In this document: positions 9,989-21,827 of the stretch, piece after piece
How the letters are laid out: the number at the start of each line of letters is the position of its first letter
Position numbering within the stretch: the stretch's first letter is position 1
Source: Mycoemilia scoparia
Lineage: Eukaryota; Kickxellomycota; Kickxellomycetes; Kickxellales; Kickxellaceae
Assembly (NCBI GenBank): GCA_027575805.1
Contig: JANBPU010000136.1
Coordinates: 1 to 43,300 of the forward strand
Length of the DNA stretch: 43,300 nt
Reading direction: 5' to 3'
Notes under the pieces: generated by a model
Seen by the model: only the letters and a program-made list of their open reading frames with translations
Told to the model about the DNA's origin: nothing
Databases searched by the model: none
Translations under genes and position numbers: made by a program

Positions 9989-12900
9989 ATGAACAACCTT
10001 TGTTTACTTGACAAAACTGCAAGTAGAGCATTAGACGAGAATAATAATTTCAAGCATTTGTTGTCAATTTCCCAAAGAATAAATATCATGACTGGAATTT
10101 TACAAGGGCTTACCATTTCTTGCAGTGGATTTGATCTTGACGAGAGGGTAAGAAATAGACAGTAACATGACATTGATAACGATTTCTAATAGCTGATGGC
10201 TAACTATAAATACACTACGCATTGATACTAGGAAGAAATATATAGCCATGTCAAAGAGTTGGGCGGAAACGTGAAGGAGAACTTGACTACTGTAGTAACC
10301 CATTTGATTGCCAGAACATCCGTCGGCTCGGAAAAGTATAAGGTAACTTGTTATAAAATTTTATTATCGGTTCTCACAAGCCCAAGTAGAGCACTAAATG
10401 ATCTCAATATATTGATCAATAGGCAGCAGTATACGCTGGAATCCCAATAGTGATTCCAAATTTCATAGTTGACTGTGTCAATAAAAGCAAGGAACTGGTT
10501 GAGGCACTATCCCAACGCAAGAAATATCACCGCAAATCATGTATACAGAGCGATGAAGAAGACAGTACTGATGAATTATTTTTGGATGCTGATGAACAGG
10601 CCAAAATCATAGAAAAGGTATAGTAATATTCCAAATCTAAACGTTTAGCAATCAATTTCATTTTGTTTACAAACCATTGCAACATCTGTAAATGTAGATA
10701 ACTCGTAAGAACAGGATCCTTCCATTTACAGGCTTACGTATATGCGTCACTGGACTATATCCAGAAGATCGAAGTCGTATAGAGGCACTTCTTTTTGGAC
10801 AGCGTGATGATAATGGGAATATCGTAGGTGGTGGTGGCTCATATTCTCCAGATCTATACAAAACTTGTACACATCTAATTGCCAATAAGCCCTCAGGAAA
10901 TAAGTACAACTATGCAAAAATGTGGGGAATTTACATTGTTTCTCCTCACTGGTTTGAGGATAGCGTGGCTGCTGGAAGTAAGTTTACTATTTGGTTTTCT
11001 ATATTCACTGATGTTTAATTGGTGATATATACCTAACTATAAATTAACCTTGTTTTTCAGCATGTCAAGACGAGGAGCGGTATCCAGCCGGCGAACCCCC
11101 CATATCCTTTGATAAAATTGCTCCAAAATATATCGGCAGTCAAGGACAGGTTCCCGAGACCGTTGGGCCAGCCTCGCATAACCACCAATCGCCATTGACT
11201 CCAGATAGCCCCAATAGTAAATGTGAAACTGCCAACGACAATGTTGATCCGGGAGATGAACAGAAAAATATCAAGCAAGAGTCGACTGATTCTAAGAGTA
11301 GATTTTTGAATTCGTGTGTTTTTGCATTATCAGAGGAAGCTTTAAGTACAACCCGCCGCAAAGAGTGGTGTAAAAAGATAACTTTTGTTGGCGGATCATG
11401 GATTTCAGAAGATGCATTCAGAGAAAAGATAGCAAGAGGAACAGCCGAAATTATCAATTTTGAGTCAGATGAGACCGGAAATTACAGATGCAATCGTTCA
11501 GTCCTTTTAGAATGGGGCTCTGGAAGCTTACCAATAACACACTATCTCATTGATGATTCCGATGAGCTTTGCCCTGCTGATTTGAAAATACTGGAGGAAT
11601 ACAACAACATACTCTGCTGGGCTCAGGCCCAAACCCAGATGCAGGAGCCTTTGCCCCGCCCTTACATTATCCAATGTGGTTGGCTCAGATCATCCATCAA
11701 AAAAGGCAAAATGCTAGACTTGGATGAGTTCCTGATCACCTGGCCATTTCCTGAAAGGCTATCCAAATATGAAAAGGTCGTAGCACTACCTAAACCACAA
11801 TACCCACCATCAAAGTATATTCAAAAAAGATCCCTCACTAACAATGAAAACTTGCGGGAGAATACAGAAACCAAGCACAACCAGGGATCTCGGCGGGATA
11901 ATTACCACCCTCACTTTGAGCAGAAAGATGATGGTCCACATAGTAGTGTAGAAGCCTTTAAAAATAATATGCTAGCTTTAGGTGTACCTAACAAAAAGCA
12001 CACTGGAGTCCTATTGAGAGCAAGCTCAACCGGATCACCAATGCCAATAAGCAACAAAACGGGGTTCTACAAGAACATCCAAGACTATAATAACCACATT
12101 GGCAGACCAAAGCCAATGGGGAAGGAAATTGATAATACAGTCTCCCACAAGACTCATCACCACCCAGCAGCCACGGAGTCGCATGTAACTGCTCAAAATG
12201 AATCTAGTCGTCATGAAAAGATCAAACCAAATGACAAAGATGAACCACAAACACCACTACAGAACAACACCAAAGCTGATGATAATGAAGGTGAGGACTA
12301 CGATCTAAGGGCGAAGAAAGGAGATATATTCAAATCGCTATTATTCTGCTGTGTTGGGTTTTCTCGTAAGGCATCAGAGATGGTCAAAGATCTTGTAACT
12401 GGCCAACAGGCAATATTCCACTCGTTGATTCGTCCTCCGAGAAGTCTAAAGCAAGACGAGGTAGCTCGATATGAATGGTGGACCAACGCGTTAAAGCAAG
12501 TAAAGATCCAAGCGCAAGGACAAGCACATCTGATGTATATAGTAGCGCCCTTACAAGGGTAAGCATTTCAACAACCTACTTCCACTACTCCATTAACAGC
12601 ATTGTTAGTTGACAGGTTGATGCCCAAATATGTCAAAATACACATCATTATAGGTTTGCTGACATTTCGATAATTCAAAAGGTCTCCAAGAATATTCAAA
12701 GTTGCAACTTGGTTACTGAATGTTGGCTGGAGAGGTGCTTAGAAGATGATGTGTGCTATACAAGTACTTTTTCACCAGACGATGTTTTTGTGGAGAATGT
12801 CCGTGAAATGACAGATTCGCTGTTCAGGCCAATATCATATTCTCTACCAATCCCTGGTTCAGGTAAAATCATAGCCAGCATTAGTGGCTTTGAAGGCATC

Positions 12901-14954
12901 GAGCGCGAACACATATGTAAGCTGTGTACAATACTAGGCTTTGAGTTTAGTGAACGCTTTTTTCGAAGGATGACTCATTTAATATGCTCTAAGCCTTTCC
13001 GGGGTGAAAAGTACAAACGTGCATTAAAATGGGGAGTTGAGGTTGTGGATCTCAACTGGCTCTACTCTATCGCAACAACAGTAAGCATCTTTCTGATTCT
13101 ATATACACTAAGTATAACTATTACGTTAATATGTATGGCTATTTAACCCATCATATCGTCTATTAGGGTATAATCCCCCAGAGCGACTCTGAAAAGACAG
13201 AGACGGCAACCAGGACGTCGCCAAGGGATGAAGGAGAGGCTCAAGATAACTTGAAGGGTAACCAGACTGGTGCTGATGCCTCTTTTCTTGCGACAAGCAT
13301 AATGCAGGAGTCGATGGTTAAAAGTAAAGCGGTGGTAGTGCAGTCGGGAAGTAAGGTCGACAATACAATGCTCTTTGAAGAATCCATGAATGAAGATAAG
13401 ATATCTGAACCACAACAAAATCAGCCAGCTTCAACGCCGGCAAAAAAGCTACTGATAAGCACCAATGGCTCTTTTCTTACACCAAAACATATTGATAAGG
13501 CGGGTCAAACGCCGTCAATGATTACTCCCAGATACAGCAGCATGCGAGATACAGGCAGTCTGTATTGCACTCCAGGAGCAACACCGCTCAATCAGGCTCT
13601 AGACAGGAATCTTCAAGCGGCCATAACAAACTTGCATACCAAGGGTATAGGTCCAGATAACCCAGAAAATTCAAGTGGTACAGAACCAACTGATAAGCAA
13701 AACTTTCCACAGACTGATGCTAATAGAATCCCTTTTCAGGACCAAACAAGTTTTAAAAATTCTAGGAATCTTCCGCTTTCGGGAGTTGTGTGCTGTCTAT
13801 CCCAGCGTCTATTCCATAGGAAACAAGAGCTTATCGGCTTGGCCACAGAACTTGGCGCGAGGCTTGTCAGCAGGTTAGAAGTGGGAAAGACATCGTACTA
13901 CATACATCAATCAACCAGAGAAAGAGAGGCCGGAAAGGATTTCAATACTGCCAAAAGAAATAACATCCCGGTTGTTTCCCCCTGGTGGCTGTATGCCTGT
14001 AGAGACGAGGGGGGGATTGTCGATCCTTTGTTTTACAGCCATACATATCAACCGAATAAAGCATTAGCATTATTCAGTCCAAAGAAAAACAATGTCTTGA
14101 GACCCACATACCGCCAGTCACCAAGAAAGGAGCAACATCAACTTCATCAACCACAAGTACTACAGCAAATAGAGCAGCCGGTCTTTACAAAAAATCCCCA
14201 TCAAAATGCCCTGAGATCTAGCACTTTCAATGATAACAGGGAAGGAGCAACTAAATCCGGGTATGCTACTGAAAACCATAACACTGTAGCCCACCCACCT
14301 GTAATAGAAAAGGCTCCTCAAAAAGCTGTCCCTGAACCTGCCGTGGCCACCAATAGCTCAACAGCTGGAGTAAACGACTATCCGGCCCAAAAAGCTGGAA
14401 TTAAGCGTCCAAGCGGTGATGCATTTGACAGCCTTTTAGACAAACATCAATCACTAATGAATAAACGTCGATTCAGATTATCAAATGCTGATTCAAGTAA
14501 ACATCGCCAACCAAGCTTTTCAAGCAACAGTATAGTCCAACAAGGCAGGAAGGAAAGCAGCAATATACAAACCACTGTGAAAATGCCACAAATGTCTCCT
14601 TTGGGCAATAACAACATGGAATCGCAAATAGAATTTCACCCTGAGTCCTATGACACTGAACAGAGCCTTCCAATATATGGTTCGCAGCAAGTATATGAGG
14701 ACGAGAGCTTTATTGAAAAGGAAAACTTGTTATCAAGGAGATATGCTCAAGACCCTACTGGAAAGAGGCTAGATTTTGGAAACCATAAAGCTATACGTGG
14801 TGAACAGCCGGCGCTAAAAAAGGACCCTTCCCAAATTGTAATGTATAGTGATGATCCAGACTCTATTGAAGAACGCAAAAGGCTTTTGAATCAGCTACTG
14901 AACACCTCAAAAGCAACAGATCAAGATCTACAACATCACCATCCAAGAAATTAA
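9989..14954 (+). CDS. TOPBP1: Multi-BRCT replication/checkpoint scaffold (TopBP1/Dpb11/Rad4-Cut5 homologue)
   Basis: Seven exons join in frame: 9989-10147, 10232-10342, 10423-10617, 10698-10977, 11061-12558, 12654-13080 and 13167-14954, giving 1485 residues. Six BRCT-like units are visible: about 37-115 (GLTISCSGFDLDE, THLIA), 160-247 (GLRICVTGLYPED, THLIA, VSPHWFEDS), 329-480, 670-780 (LFCCVGFS, ECWLERCL), 817-885 (ASISGFEGIERE, MTHLIC, VDLNWLYS) and 1092-1170 (GVVCCLS, VSPWWLYAC). BRCT1-2 align in style with the N-terminal phosphopeptide-binding pair of TopBP1/Rad4, which binds CDK-phosphorylated Sld3/Treslin and the 9-1-1 clamp. The family initiates replication and activates ATR/Mec1 in the nucleus. 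Linkers are disordered and hold several S/T-P sites (around 990-1010). A downstream in-frame ATG at 10088 (residue 34) is the alternative start, since the first 33 residues show no domain. Confidence 0.9.
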
Positions 14955-15331
14955 CTATGAATCGAAAGCGAGGTTCAATTTATTGATTTTACATTATTAT
15001 TATTATACATACATACATATACTTTTTTGCATAACTTTTACTTTTTGTGAATTGCATTAGTTTTTAAGCGTAATTATTATACTTCAGAAATGGCTGCATT
15101 TATGTATAAGAATTTAATCAATTAATGATTAAATGGTAGTTAACCAGCGTTTAAAAAACCAGATTGTACCCCCTGTTTGAATTATCAGCTTGGAAATAAG
15201 TCGACAAAATAAATTCCTGTTTTACAATATAGGAGGAATCGTTGGAAAATTGGACGAAATGTAAATTTGAATTAGCCTTAACTGTAGTATAGCATACGAT
15301 ATTTTGTATTTAAATGAGGTCCCCTGTAGAG
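14955..15331. other. Convergent 3' spacer between the BRCT and F-box genes
   Basis: AT-rich, with TTA and CATA short repeats around 14993-15020. A 9-bp inverted repeat with a 5-nt loop (arms at 15112-15120 and 15126-15134) could form a small hairpin. It probably serves as the 3' end of both genes. Confidence 0.5.
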
Positions 15332-16550
15332 TTAGAGAGGTTGAAGTGTCTTTGGATCAAATCCAAACTTTTTGAGATCACTCCGTGTCTCCTCTGGATC
15401 TTCTATTGATTGCATCAGGAAGAAAGTCGTAAGTCCATCCCGGGATAGCTTTGTTGGTTGTACTCCGATATGTCTAGAATTATTTTTATGCATTCCCTCA
15501 AATGTAGCAATTAACTGTTTTATCGAATTTGGATTTGGTATCGATCCATTGCTAACAGAAACAAGCTCACTTAACTCGCTAACACTCAGCATTCCATCCT
15601 GGTCCTTATCAAATCTCGAAAATAGAACAGCAATGACTTCATTAAGTTGTGGGGACAATGTATTCTCGTCAAATAGCAATGGCACCTGGCCCTCGTCTGA
15701 CTCAAAGTTTCCTTTGATGATTTTAGTCACCTCATCATGAAGTTCAATCAGTGGTTGGAATTTAGGATTCAACGACAAACCAATTTCAAGGAAAGCCTGA
15801 GATTCACTCAAAGAATTGTTCAAGTAACACAAAAATCCCAATAAATGATAGCATTCGAAATGCTGTGGGAAGTAGTCAAGAACACTTAGAATGTTGGCTA
15901 TAATCTCTTTGAACAAATCATCAGCCTCAGTATCAGGGTTCTCGACGTCGTGTATCAAATCCTTTACTTTGCAAATCAATGCATAACATAGATCGGCCCT
16001 CTTGTTTTTTAGAATCTGGCTGTTTGGATAAACAATATCATAGCGGAGACGATATGCATGTTTCCACCTTAACTGGTTGTAGATATTTTGACTTTGATCT
16101 TCTGAATCGACATGGTCAACATTTTCATCATCGCTACTAATTTCGATATCACTAGAAATATCAATTGTGTCTTCGTCGGTATAGCATTCCGGAACACCTT
16201 CATTCAGCTCCAGAGTTTTGCATGTCAGGCCGTATTTTGTTATTGCTGAAAATTCTGATACATCAAATCTAGCATCTGACAACAGCTTCAATATAACTCG
16301 GCGATTATCAAAATCATTAGTGTATCTTCTAAAAAATAGGAATCAATGATTTAATTATTTAGCTTTAGAATAATCCTAGTCTTTAATTAGATATGCCCTT
16401 TAGAAGCACTTACCTGTACCAAAACTGCTGGTGAGAAAATGTTTTGTATAAACTTGGACTCGCTACCAAAAGCTCAATTAGTGAGTACAAGTCCAATTCA
16501 TTACCAATTTTAAAAAGAAGTTTAGACGGAAGTCTCTCTAGCGTACTCAT
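15332..16550 (-). CDS. F-box / TPR-like / EF-hand protein, function unknown
   Basis: Two exons on the minus strand, 16550-16414 and 16328-15332 (85-nt GT-AG intron), give 377 residues. Residues 1-55 fit an F-box: LERLPSKLL near the start, a DLYSLIEL segment, then QQFWYRR. An acidic stretch follows (about 95-125). A helical TPR-like region about 195-240 contains HFECYHLLGFLCYLNNS and an EIGLSLNPK end typical of a TPR helix. A canonical EF-hand loop, DKDQDGMLSVSE, lies at about 286-297 with all acidic calcium ligands present. Known F-box proteins join targets to the SCF ubiquitin ligase through Skp1, so a calcium-responsive SCF adaptor is a reasonable inference, not shown. The gene is divergent from MED20 across 467 bp. 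I know no named family with this order of domains. Confidence 0.7.
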
Positions 16551-17017
16551 TTCAATGTGTTTTAACCAAGTTTAAAATGTGAATATGTATATATATATGT
16601 GTGTGTGCTTGAAGTAAAAGAAAATGGTATATGAAATTTTTCTGGAATAACCTTGTGAAATCATTGTGGATCCACAAAAATAAATTTAATCAAACAAGAA
16701 ATTAATCGTCAATGACTACTTTCAGTATAGATATACTTAATAGGAGAAAGATAAATAAACACTTTTGCATGGATATATGTATATCTTTCAATTTGTTACT
16801 AGCAATGGGTCAATAATAGAATACTAGAAATCATTAGCCATCAGCACTTTATTATTTTTCTTATTTAGAATATAACTATACTCTAAAATTCAAGAACAAT
16901 CATTATAAACAATATATTTGCTACCCATAACATCTTTATAGGTGTAAATATTAACATTTATTTCTATTTTTGTCTTTAGTGTCAAACAACATAAATAAAA
17001 TCAATAAACGGGGATAA
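16551..17017. other. Divergent promoter region, F-box gene / MED20
   Basis: A 467-bp, very AT-rich spacer with TATATATATG and TGTGTGTG tracts around 16588-16608. No gene seen. It must contain the start regions of both flanking genes. Confidence 0.5.
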
Positions 17018-18380
17018 ATGGCTGGCTTATCTGGTTCAACATGGTAAGGAATTTGCACACACATAAATCACTTTGAGTAATCCCATTGCCATATACCTTA
17101 GTCAACCAAAACCAATTCTATGCTACATCACCACAATCTAGGGTGCTTAGGTGGGCAGATGCTGAGGGCACCGAGTCCATGAGCTACCTGCAAGAGAGGT
17201 TGGTCAGCGGATTCCATGCTCAACTTTCAGACCGATGGAATGTTAAAACTCGTCTTTTTAGATCAACACATGACTACGCTACAATGAACATGGACATGTC
17301 AACTAGCAATGATGCAGATCAGAGTAAGTAGTAATATAAATTACAAAAAATTTACCGCCTATTTTATACATAATAAGTGAATACAATTAATCTCTCTCGA
17401 AAAAAAGTGCCACATATTTAGTTTCTGTAAAATCCGGCATAAAAAACATCACATGGTCCAATCATCAATACTATATTCTTGATAATATCGAGTACTGACT
17501 TTATGCTGTGCTTGTATAGATCAAGATAAAAAGTCCAATGAGGGACCGCATAGATTTTTGTACCTAGTAAACATGAGCCATATTGTGCCACCACGCCAAT
17601 TCGCCGTTCTCACGTTCCCTGGCCCAGGAGGAATTTGGAATCAGAGGGTAATAGAAAGCGATGTTGAGATTGAAACAATAATGAGCAAAATGAAGAATCT
17701 TTGGGTTCCACGACAATCTGCATATATTGAAGTAAGTCTCCGGAATTTCCCAAACCGGAATCATTTTATTGCCATGTATCAACACATCAGTGCACAATAT
17801 ACGTATATATATGTATATATATATGGTCCTTACAAATAACCATGTGATATATCTATGGCTATACATTAGGGATACTCATACAATCTTGGAGATTTTCGCG
17901 TCCATCTTGGAACTATGAGAGTAGGATCCGGTTATAAGGGAATTATATTGCAGGTAAGAGGACAGTGCACAAAAAAACCACCATCTACATATAAACCGCC
18001 AAAGATGAATACACATGATACATGCATTGATTGGCTGCGCTAAAGCCGACTAGGCCTCTCTGCCACTATACCATTTGCAAGATTTTCATTTGCAGAAAAT
18101 GTACTGACCCCCTTTTACTTGCATCTATATATCTTTTTCTGGCCATTGCTGTCGAACAATTTGAAAATTTGTATAGATCGACTATCTTCCATGCAATAGC
18201 TACATAGAAGTGAATGGCATAATGGCCGAATTTGTCCAAATGCTGCTACCTCCAAATGCGCGTGTAGATACCAATACTGGCATTAAATTCGAAGATGCCA
18301 ATTTATCAAGCAACATGATGACAGATCGACACACGGCTCTTCAGTATATTAACCTGTTTACAAAGCTTCATTTGTTATAG
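17018..18380 (+). CDS. MED20: Mediator complex subunit 20 (Med20/Srb2 family)
   Basis: Five exons join in frame: 17018-17043, 17142-17323, 17520-17731, 17870-17953 and 18177-18380, giving 235 residues, near the family norm. The first exon is only 26 nt. Joining it to the acceptor at 17141 gives MAGLSGSTWVLRWADAEG, the usual Med20 start with a short lead into an R-W motif. An earlier acceptor at 17095 would put the downstream frame out of phase. Later landmarks are VKTRLFR, FAVLTFPG, IMSKMKNLWVPRQSAYIEG, DFRVHLGTMRVGSGYKGI (the central strand pair of the family) and a helical end, HTALQYINLF. Med20 pairs with Med18 in the Mediator head, which contacts RNA polymerase II and TBP in the nucleus. 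It is divergent from the F-box gene. Confidence 0.85.
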
Positions 18381-20203
18381 GCTTATTATTATCATCATCA
18401 TCATCATTATACATTGAAAATAATTGAACACATACTTGTTGAATAGCCCCGCTCGCTTATCTGTAAAAAATATGTATATCTAAAAATCCTACATTTTTTG
18501 GGTCTATGTATCTGGGAATTAGCGTCCTCTGACAGTAATTGTTATTATTAATACTGGAGAGCCTTTTTAGCACCAATTATTATAATTTTCTACACTTATT
18601 AACATCGCATATTTTTCCTTTGTTAAAAGAATAATAATAAACACCTGAAATGGTATTGTTCCATCAAATACTGGATGGTCTGGTGATAGTTCTGTAATAT
18701 GGTAGGACAATTCAGGCCCGAAGGGCGTTTGGGCATGCAAATGGCTGTTTAAAAGCCGTGGTGCTACATCCATCACAATATATCTGTACTCAGTTGGACA
18801 ATAATTCCGATGTGGATGTCACGCAGTATACCATCAGGATAGCAATTGCACTATAATAACACCCAAGTCCATTCATGAGTTTGCTTGTACCTACATTATA
18901 TGCTGTAACCAAAGTACACCACAGACTTTCTATTATACTATTTACACCCATATGGATGTGGCTGTGTGCACACGGGTGTATGAATCCAGCATAGAATGGA
19001 AACTTCTGTCGAATGGAAGAAAATAATACCACGATCAAAGCAAAGTGATGTAACAGCCAGTGCTACAAATCATAAAGAAGTGGCACCTTCTGAATATTGT
19101 AGTATTAAGCTAAATGGTTGCGGATGTTGTGTAAGCGAGCTGGGTCATACAAGTCTGAACTAATGCTGGGGTGGACTGTTAGTGGCTGATATGTGGCTAA
19201 CCCACTATACATATGAAGACCCCCCAAATATAACAACCCAGCAATTGGATAGCTAATAGATGCCAATACTAAGTATATGGCAAAAGGAATCAATCAAACC
19301 ACCTACGTCTTGGGCAAAGCCAAGAACAACTGCAGGTTTGAATGCAAAGGACACGCGCCCGAGCATACTTTGAATACCTATCCGTTACATTCAGTGTTTA
19401 CTAAAACTGCCGCCCAAATTTTTACCCAAGAGGTCGCTTGTGTTGGATAAAATTCTCCGCATCTTGGTTTGGACAGGGATGCTTGGTTTTATGGTAATCA
19501 AAATACAGGAAGCACAGTACTTCCACTGCTGTATGTAAGTAGTCTATTATTGGTTAGGGAGCAAGCAGCGTGCCTATGTAAAATACAAAAGCGTGACAGT
19601 ACTCGTGCTGCAGGGATTGGCCTGAGCGAACCAGGACTTCCAAATCTATATGCACAACGCCTTGTGACACTTTTGCCGCTCAGCCCCGGCCTGGTTGGTT
19701 GTCCCCTCTGTGTGCATCCTCTGATTCAAACAGTAGTTAAATATTAGAATTGAGCGTTTCATTAAAGTGGGATCTCTACCTGGTAGACCATAGATCCGTA
19801 TGTATTACTACTACCTAGTCATTATTCTCATTGGGTAAAATATGTCCTGATAATAATGAAAAGCTAGCAATCAAGTGCCTTTTATGTTTCATTGCGCACA
19901 AATCGATACGCTGATACAACCAACACTCATATCCCTTAGTTCCACAGCGCGTGTATAATTTCAATGTCTGGTTATGGCTGCCTCTCCACCTACGGCTTGG
20001 GCACCTGCTCTATGGAGCGAGATCAACATGCACTGCCAATGACACTACACTGACTGACAAGAACATTTGTTGACCTCTGTTCAATCTCGGCCTCCTTAGA
20101 CCGAGTCATACATAGCACGTCTTATCTTTTGAGACTACCCCACACACACACACTAGTACCATCGGTTTGCTATATCCTGTTATAATGAAGAAATTTTGCT
20201 GGT
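18381..20203. other. Gene-poor region with traces of decayed minus-strand coding sequence
   Basis: About 1.8 kb with no intact gene. On the minus strand between about 19400 and 19105, two frames offset by a small indel give a continuous hydrophobic, membrane-protein-like stretch (FKPAVVLGFAQDVGG, then IPFAIYLVLASISYPIAGLL). Further fragments lie at 19038-18790 and 18776-18567. They are broken by stops and cannot be assigned. A (TCA)n run lies at about 18390-18408 and (CA)n near 20140-20150. Confidence 0.35.
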
Positions 20204-20210
20204 TATAAAA
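20204..20210 (+). promoter_or_regulatory. TATA box of the nucleotidase gene
   Basis: TATAAAA lies about 165 bp upstream of the ATG at 20373 and is followed by a pyrimidine-rich leader. A GATA-type motif on the minus strand (AGATAAG, near 20120) lies further upstream. Positional inference only. Confidence 0.5.
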
Positions 20211-20372
20211 GCAAGGCGATTCCAATGGATTTCATGTTTGGTTTAACTTGCCTGTTCTCTCTTGGAAAGTTCTCATCGCCACAAATCTCTCTGCTTCTTC
20301 AACACGATTACCCATCACTGCTGTGACGTCTATATTTCTGTTCTCACTCTTTGATACGTAGAACGGATAACC

Positions 20373-21827
20373 ATGTTATTCTCCAAGCTTTCATTCTTTG
20401 CTGTGCTGGTCGCAGCTGTAACTGCAGCCCCCGCTCCCGCTCCATCTGGTGCTGCCAAGGACAACTCCACCGCCCCTGCTGCTCCCAACAAGTGTGGCCC
20501 AGATGCTGGTGGACCGGTCAATGGTACCTGGAGTGCTGACACCGCCTTGACTACCGATAAGTGCAAGACAGCTTACGGTGGCAGACCATTGGTTCAGTAT
20601 GCCGCCATCCTTGATGCCGGTTCCACTGGCACCCGTGTCCACATTTACAAGTTTAACAACTGCAAGAAGAACCCCGAAGTTGAGGTTGAAATCTACAAGA
20701 AAGTCAAGCCCGGTCTTTCCTCATTTACCAGCAAGCCTCAGGATGCTGCCAACAGTGTCAAGCCACTTCTCAGCTGGACAATGGAAATGATTCCTAAGGA
20801 ACTCCACGCAAAGACCCCGATTGCTCTCAAGGCTACTGCTGGTCTTCGTATGCTTGACAAAGCCGTCAGCCAGAAGATTCTTGATGCTGTCCACACTGAA
20901 ATCAAGAGCTCGACCGACTTCTTGCTTCCCAAGGACCCCGTTGTTGTGATGGGCGGTGATATGGAGGGTGTCTACGCCTGGTGGTCCCTTAACGTTCTTT
21001 TGGGGGACATTGACGATACCAACTCCAAGACCGTAGGTACCATCGAGATGGGTGGTGCCTCTACTCAGTTCGCCTTCCTCCCTGCCACCAAGGTCGACAT
21101 GCCTGCCGATCTCCAGGACACTGTCACCGTTGATGGGAAGAACCGCACCCTCTACACACACAGCTATCTCGGATTCGGTGAGATCGAAGCCCGCACCAAG
21201 GTATTCAACTCCATAGTCAGCGATGCCGCTGCTAAGGGACAGACCAAGGTCTCTAACCCCTGCTTCAACTCTACCTTCTCCTCTAACACTCCCCCCGAAA
21301 ACACCTCTAACAACAAGCCAACCCCAGGAAAGGTCACTGTCACCGGCACCAACTCTACAAGCACCAACAACTTTGACCAGTGCTACCAAGTCGTCAAGGC
21401 GGCCCTCAACCTCAACAAGACCTGCGAGAAGGCACCCTGCGCATTCGACGGTATCAGCCAGCCTGACCTCAAGACCGCCTTCCCTGACGACCGTGGCATC
21501 TACTTGCTCTCCTCATTCTACGACAATATCGAAGTCTTCAGCCTCGGCGAATCCGTCACCATTAACGACCTCAAGGCTGCTGGTTCCAAGCTCTGCCAGC
21601 ACGATAGATCCCTTATTGCCAATCTGCCAAAGACCAGCGGATACCAGTGGCTCGTCGACGGCGACTACGGCTGTGTTGACATGGTCTTCTCTGTTGCTCT
21701 TCTCCAGGAAGGATTCAAGATCAGCCCCACTCGCAAGCTCTACACAGCCGACTCTGTCAACGGCTTCAACACTGGCTGGACTCTATCTGCTGCCATCGAT
21801 ATCATCGAGAACCAGATTAATGTCTAA
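20373..21827 (+). CDS. Secretory-pathway nucleoside di/triphosphatase (GDA1/CD39 apyrase family)
   Basis: A single exon of 484 residues. A signal peptide is likely at 1-19 (hydrophobic FFAVLVAAVTA followed by an Ala/Pro stretch). Apyrase conserved regions appear in order: ACR1 DAGSTGTR at 81-88, ACR2 ATAGLRM at 154-160, ACR3 with the probable catalytic Glu198 in GDMEGVYAW, ACR4 IEMGGASTQ at 224-232, and an ACR5-like NTGWTLSAA near the C-terminus. The family removes phosphate from NTPs or NDPs. Golgi members turn GDP or UDP into monophosphate to sustain sugar-nucleotide import, and extracellular members break down ATP/ADP. With a cleavable-looking signal and no second membrane segment, it should be lumenal or secreted. 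N-glycosylation sequons are frequent (NST, NGT, NKT). Codons are strongly C-ending and GC is higher than in neighbours, suggesting high expression rather than clear transfer. Confidence 0.92.
   Translation: MLFSKLSFFAVLVAAVTAAPAPAPSGAAKDNSTAPAAPNKCGPDAGGPVNGTWSADTALTTDKCKTAYGGRPLVQYAAILDAGSTGTRVHIYKFNNCKKNPEVEVEIYKKVKPGLSSFTSKPQDAANSVKPLLSWTMEMIPKELHAKTPIALKATAGLRMLDKAVSQKILDAVHTEIKSSTDFLLPKDPVVVMGGDMEGVYAWWSLNVLLGDIDDTNSKTVGTIEMGGASTQFAFLPATKVDMPADLQDTVTVDGKNRTLYTHSYLGFGEIEARTKVFNSIVSDAAAKGQTKVSNPCFNSTFSSNTPPENTSNNKPTPGKVTVTGTNSTSTNNFDQCYQVVKAALNLNKTCEKAPCAFDGISQPDLKTAFPDDRGIYLLSSFYDNIEVFSLGESVTINDLKAAGSKLCQHDRSLIANLPKTSGYQWLVDGDYGCVDMVFSVALLQEGFKISPTRKLYTADSVNGFNTGWTLSAAIDIIENQINV

Noticed and set aside
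20721..21389. 222-residue minus-strand ORF
   Set aside because: It is a shadow of the high-GC nucleotidase gene, with no domain of its own.
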